Of a stretch of 11,425 bases of DNA, positions 1-6,300 are shown one piece after another. Numbering within the stretch: position 1 is the stretch's first letter; each line of letters starts with the position of its first letter. The DNA comes from Phycisphaerales bacterium (lineage in GTDB: Bacteria; Planctomycetota; Phycisphaerae; Phycisphaerales; UBA1924), in NCBI GenBank assembly GCA_020054055.1, contig JAGVLZ010000211.1, forward strand, positions 1 to 11,425, in the 5' to 3' direction. The notes under the pieces are model-generated. The model did no database searches. It was given only the letters and a program-made list of their open reading frames with translations, and was not told the DNA's origin. The position numbers and the translations under genes were made by a program.

Positions 1-1
1 C

Positions 2-388
2 AAAGTTCACGAGCGACTGCTCGCCCCGGATCATCTCCGAGTCGAGTCGCGTGGGCAGCGCGGCGAGCGCGGCGCTGGGTTGCCGCACGGTGACGGCAAT
101 ATCCGTTGCAGCGGTCGGACCCTCGGCCGCGTTCACCCGGATGGTGAAGCCGAAGTTGCCCGTGTTCGCGCCGTCGGACGAGATGGTGTAACCGAGAGTC
201 AGTTGCCCGGATGGCGGCAGGAAGTTGCCCCCGAGCGAGGACTGCACGTCGAGTCCGGGAGGGAGCCCCGTCGTCTCGATCGCAAGCCCCGAGAGCGCCA
301 CATCGCCGTTGTTGATGACCTGAACCTCCCCGCTGACCGGCGAGTTCGGGAACACTTCGAAGAACGCGCTGCGCGGGCTGACTCGCAT
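2..388 (-). other. Domain: NEW3/DUF11-like beta sandwich (residues 2949-3077, continues)
   Basis: The segment reads MRVSPRSAFFEVFPNSPVSG, EVQVINNGDVALSGLAIE, GLPPGLDV, SGQLTLGYTIS and GNFGFTIRVNAAEG. 'N-G-D..L.G-L-I...LP-G' with a following T-G-F-I strand is that of NEW3 or DUF11 domains, common near the membrane-proximal end of surface proteins. The last visible residues, DSEMIRGEQSLVNF, look like the start of a further copy, so the protein goes on past the window. Confidence 0.5.
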
Positions 389-3300
389 CCCGTAAAGAGT
401 GAACTGATCGAGCACAACGGGCGGCACCGCCGCGGGAGGGCCGGCGCGCAGCGAATACACACCCGCCTCCGTCGGCAGAGGGAAGAACGTCGTGCTGTAA
501 TCGCCCTGCGGATCGGTCCGCAGGTTCAGCCGGCGTTCCTGACCCTGAAGCCGCACGACAATCGCGATGTCCGCATCCGCCACCGGAATCTCGCCGCGCG
601 TCTCGACAAAGGCGCGCCCGGAGATCGGGACGGGTGTTCCCGCCTGCCCCGTCTCGACCGACGCCTCCGCTGTGACGACGAAGGTGTCAACGATAAACGT
701 CTCGGCATCGTTCGTTCGGTTGTCGGATTCGCCGCCGGCCAGACCCTCATTGACCGAGTCGCCCCGATCGGTGATGACCGCGAGGCGGTACACCCCCGGC
801 GAATCGGGGTAGGTGAAGGTGCCGGACAAACTGTACGACTGACCGGCGAGCAGGCCGCCGGTGCGCGAGCGTTCGCCGAGCACGATCTCCGCCCCGCCCG
901 ATTCGTTCATCGCGATGAGCCGGTCGGTCCAGATGCCCGTCGTCGCGTCCACCGCGGAGTTGTTCGTCACCGTCCACGACGCGCCGAACTCGCCGCTGAC
1001 GAGGCCCCCCGTCGGCGTTTCGATATCGGTGACAAGGAGGTTCGGCCTCGGCGGCTGCGCGATGACGATCGGCGTCGTCGCAAACGAATAGTTGTCGAGC
1101 GGGTCGCCCCCCTCGACGACCGAGTTCTGGAAATCGGTGCGGACGTAGAAGTGGTGCATCCCCTCGATCCGCCCGGGAACCTGCACCTGCACAGACGCCG
1201 TGTACGACTCGCCGTTCGGCGCCAGCGACGCGAGCCTTGGCTCCGTGCCCAGAAGCGTGTCGTTGCCGATGACGAGATCGGAGGAGAGGTACACCGCGTC
1301 GATCCACGCCGCGTTCGCCTGGATCGGCCCCTCATTGGTGACGGTCCACGAGACGGTCACCATCTCATCCGCCAGCGCCATGACCGGCGCGCCGACGCCG
1401 CTCGCGACAAGGTTCGGGCGCGAGATCAATGACGCATCCATCGCGCGGAGGCAGTTGTTGCCCTCGTTCGACTCGGCGATCGAGTTGTTCGGATCGACGC
1501 AGACGACGAGATAGAACTGCGTGCCCAGGTCGGGAACCTGGATCTCGCGTGTGCGCACGGCGTTCGCGCCGGGCGCCAGGTTCTGATCGTCAAAGACGTA
1601 GTTGGCGAGTTCGAGATCGCCGCCGACGACCGGATCGCTCGACGCGAAGATGCGCTCGCTCCAGCGCCCCGTCGCGGGAACGTCCCCCGCGTTGTGAGTG
1701 GTCCATGTGACCTCGGCGGTCTGCCCGATGACTCCGCCCGTGAAGGGCTCGATCGCCGCCACGATCAGGTCGGGCTTCGGCGAGTTCGTGATGGTGATCT
1801 GCGTCGCGGACGGCGCCCAGTTGTTCGCGCGGCGGGAGCCTTCCTGCAACCCGCCGTCGTAGTTGATGAACGCGATGACCCAGTAGGTTCCCGGAGTCTC
1901 GGGCAGCGTGAAGGAGCGCGACGCGGTGTAGGACTCGGTCGTGGGGATGGGACCGTTCTTCGCGAGCGCGCCGAGGTCGGTGTCGCCCGCGTCGAAGACC
2001 TGGTTGTTCGAGAGGAAGATGCGGTCCACCCAGGTGCCGTTCGCCGTCTCGGTGCCGATGTTCTGCGACATCCACTCGATGGTCAACGGCTGACCGGCAA
2101 ATCCGCTGGTCGGCGCGATGACGCCCGTCGCGAGCATGTCCGCCAGCGGTGGGAGCGTGATCGGCGTCGCGCTTTCCGCGGCCCGCGTGTTGTTCGTTTC
2201 GCTCCCCCCCTCGAAGACCAGCGCCGAGAAGTCGGTGCGCACGATGACGAAGTAGTTGCCATCGACCGTGTTGAAGTCGATGGGGAGATTGAAGGTCTCG
2301 TTGCGCGTGTAGGATTGGCCGACGCCCAGCAAGCCCGCTGGACCGCCGAGCGTGAAGATCACGCGGTCGTCGCCGCTGACCGTCTGGTCGGTGGACAGAT
2401 AGACGCGATCGCTCCAAGGCGACGCCGCCGAGGTCTGCCCCTGGTTGCTGACCGTCCACGACATCGAGAAGGGAGCGCCCCACTCCGCCGACAGCGGCGC
2501 GGAAAGCGAATCGACCACCAGGTCCGGGACCGTCACCGCGATCGGCGCCGCCCCGATGCCGACGTTGTTCGACTCGTTCGTCCCCTCCGCGATCGTGTTG
2601 TTCGCGTCGGTCCGCACGACGAACCAGCGATCGCCGGAGACGCCGCCAGGCAGCGAGACCGACTGCGTCCGCATGTATGAATCGCCCGGCGCCAGCGGCC
2701 CGCCGATGGGGAGCGAAACAAGAACCTGATCGCCGCCGATCATGTCATCGGATGAGAGCGCGATCTGGTCGGTCCACGCCCCGTTCGCGGCGGCCGTGCC
2801 CGCGTTCTCGACCGTGTAGGTCACCTCGACATTCGACCCCGCCGGCGCGCCGTCGGGCGCGCTGACGATGGTCACGCGGAAGTCCGGCGCATCGATGCTG
2901 AACGCGGCATCGTCGATCGAGCAGTTGTTGCCCTCGTTAAGGAGTTCTTCGACCTGATCGGTGGAGTCCGCGCACACGACCGCCCGGTACGTCCCCTGAA
3001 CATTGTCGGGGATCGAGACCGTGCGTGTCGTCGTGTACGTCGCGCCCGGGGCAAGGCCTTGCGGCGCGGCGAAAGTCATCAGCGCGATGTCGCCCCCGAT
3101 CACACCGTCAGCCGAGATCGCGACCGAATCACTCCACGGGATTGACGCGGCGTCGTCGCCGTTGTTGCGGACGGTCCAGGTGACCTGCATTGTTCCGCCC
3201 GCGGAGGAGGAAGAATCGGTCTCGATGCTGCCGACGATGAGGTCGGGGAGCATGGGGATCGTGATGCCGATCAGGTTGCTCGCACCCGTATTGTTCGCCT

Positions 3301-6300
3301 CGCCGGACTCGATCATCGTGGCGTTGCCGTCCGCCTCGACGATCAGCTGGAAACTCCCCAACAGGGTCGCGTCGAGCGGGATCGTGACGTTCCAGGTGCG
3401 CGCGTAGTTGCCTCCGGGCGGGACCGCGCCGGCGTTGGGAGTGAACGTGCCGAGCAGCCGGTCGCCCGCGTCGAGCATGGCGTCCTGCGAGAGCCAGACC
3501 TTGTCCTGCCAACCCGGGATCGTTGATCCCGTGCCGCTATTGGCGATGGTGGTTTCAACCGCGATCTGCTGGCCCAGCACGGCGGAGGCGGGCGCGGCCA
3601 CGATTGAGACCGTCAGGTCCGGCGCGACAACGTTGAAGGTCTCGTCGTCGATCAGGGCGTTGTTCCCTTCGCCGCCCACTTCGTTGACCTGGCTGTTGGC
3701 GTCGGTGCGGACGACGAAGCGGCGCGAGCCGAGTTGCGCGATCGGGATCGTGACGGCTCGCGTGATCTCGGTGGTCTCGAAGGGGGCGAGCGTGCCGTTG
3801 AAGACGAAGGAGGCGATTAGGATGTCGCCGCCGATGGCCTCGTCGGTGGAGAGTTCGATGCGGTCGGTCCAGGGGCCGGTGGCCGGCGCGCTGCCCACGT
3901 TCGTGAGCGTCCAACCGATTGTGACCGGTTGGCCGGCGGACGCCTCGCTCTGCGCGGCGATGGCGCTGACGATGAGGTCGGGCGACTGAACAATGGTGAC
4001 GGTGATAACGTCGTCGTCGTCGCGCCCGCCGCCGTCCTCCGCGAGGACGCGGACCTGGTGCGTGCCCACGGTGAGCGTGCCGACGGTGATGGATGGCCCG
4101 GTCCCGATCGGGCCGTCGAGGTTGCTGGACCAGTTGTAGGTGTAGGGCGGCGTGCCGTCGGAGCCGGAGATCGGCGCGGCGGTGAAGGTGATGGGGCGTG
4201 CCGAGGAAAACGTGGAAGCGGTGGTCGGCGAAGTGATGCGCACCGCAAAAACCGAAGTGCCCTCGATGGTCGAAGAAATGCCCGGCGAGTCGCGGTTGCC
4301 GCTGTGCCACGCGACGGTGTAGAGAATTCGGCCGTTGGACTGCAAGCCGTAGGGGGTCTGGCTGGGCGATGAGTCGTCCCACAACTCTCCGTTGTACGGC
4401 GCGGCGTTGAAGTTCACCGGCGAGGTCATCAGGGGATGAGTCGGGTCGATGGGGATGCGAGAGAGATTGAAGTTGCCGACGAAGGGGCCGATGCCGATGC
4501 GGCTGCTGATGCCGTTGATGCCGCCGAAGTAAGAGTTGTCATCGGTGCCGAGCATCAGCCCGCCGCCGCCCGAACGCATGTTCTCGTAGTAGTTGCGAGA
4601 GAGGTCGCGCCCTTCGAGCGTGTACCGATTGCTCCAATAGGAGGAGATGATGCGACCGTCGCAGATGATGACCGGGTTCGTGCGCGCCGCGTACCACGCC
4701 GCGATCGCGTCGTAGTCGGCCGGGTAGTTGTCCGCGCCGGCCGAAAGATCGAAGACCCAGACCTGGTCGAAGTCGGTGCTCGGATTGTTCAGCACGTTCG
4801 CGACCTGCCCGTTCGACGAGAGCAGCACCTGCGTCATCATCGCCCCGGCCTGCGTGATGGTGGTGCCAAGGTTGTTGCCATCGCCGTTGTACGAGCCGTT
4901 GATGAGAACATAGAGCACGCGCGAGCCGGGGACGAAGACCTGCGAGTCGACATCGTCGATCGCCGTGTTGTTCCCCTCGTTCGCGAACTCGTTGACGTTG
5001 TTGAGCGCGTCCGCGGTGAAGACGACGCGGTACACGCCGGGCGGCGTCGCCATCGGGAGCGTGAACGTCCGCGTGCCCGTGTAGGTCTGACCCGCGCCGA
5101 CGAAGAGTTGATTCGGGATATCCAGCACCGTCGTGTCGCCGCCGATGACGGCATCCGCAGACACCGCGATCCGATCGGTCCAGGGGCCGCTCGCATCGGC
5201 GGACCCCTGGTTCCGCACGGTGTAACTCACCTCGAACGTCGCCCCCTGCGCAACCTGCGGCGGGGCCGTGATCGACTCCACAATCAGATCGGGCAGCCCC
5301 GGCAGGCCGAGCGCGATAATCCCCGAAGCGCCGACGTTGTTCGTCTCGTTCAGTTCCGTCATCGCCCCGCCGGTGTCCGATTCGACGAGGATGAAGTAGT
5401 TGCCGGGCGGGTAAGAGGGCATCAGCGGCAGCGCAACATCCCACGTCCGGTCATACGAACCGCCCGGAGGCACCGCCCCCGCCGCGGGAGAGAACGTTCC
5501 AAGGAGCAGATCGCCTCCATCGAGGACCGCATCGGTGGAGATATAGACGCGGTCCTGCCAGCCGGGGAGTGTGTCGCTCGATCCCTCGTTCGAGACGAGC
5601 GCATCCACCGAGATCATCGCGCCGAGGTTCGCGCTCGAGGGCGCTTCAACACTCGTGACCACGAGGTCCGGCGCGAGCACGTCCACCGCGTAATCATCCG
5701 CCAGCGCGTTGTTCGTCTCGCCGCCGAAGGCCTCGGAAACCTGCGACAGCGCGTCCGCCGTCACCACGACAAAGCGGTTCCCCACCGCCGAAGGAGGCAG
5801 CGTGACCACCTGATTCCGCGTGTACGACTCGCCCGCGCCGAGCGAGCCGATGAAGACCACATCCAGCAGCGTCGCATCGCCCCCGGCCACGCCGTCATCC
5901 GAGAGCGCGAGGCGATCCGTCCATGGGCCGGTGATCGGAGTATTGCCATCGTTCGAGACTGTCCACGACACCTGCATCATCCCCTGCGCCGCGGCGGTCT
6001 CGGGCGCCGTCACGTCGGCCACGACCAGGTCGCTGAAGAACGCCGGGAAAGGCTCGCCGAAGCAGATGCTGTCGATCGCCGACGTGTCCGCGGAGCTGCC
6101 GAGCGTCGCCACGACGCGCGAGACGGCGCCCGCGTTGATCTCGACGGGTGTCTGCGTGCCGCCGCCGGTGTTGAACTGCTGATCGAAGACGATCTGCCCG
6201 GCCGGGCTGTAAGCCGTGAAGCGCGCGCCGACCGATTCCGTGTCGATGATGAAGCAGCGGAAAAGACTGACCGCTCCCTCGGTGCTCGTTCCCGGGAGAA

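Noticed and set aside
80..2680. Plus-strand ORFs of 450 and 328 codons (80-1432 and 1694-2680)
   Set aside because: They are in the same codon-aligned antisense register as the 1,003-codon ORF, with arginine-rich, domain-free products. The opposite strand encodes clear CARDB repeats.
686..3979. The repeats as a CRISPR or tandem DNA satellite
   Set aside because: The period is about 360 bases with strong sequence divergence and conserved protein motifs. This is protein-domain repetition, with only short exact words such as the 15-mer at 3864-3878 and 5175-5189.
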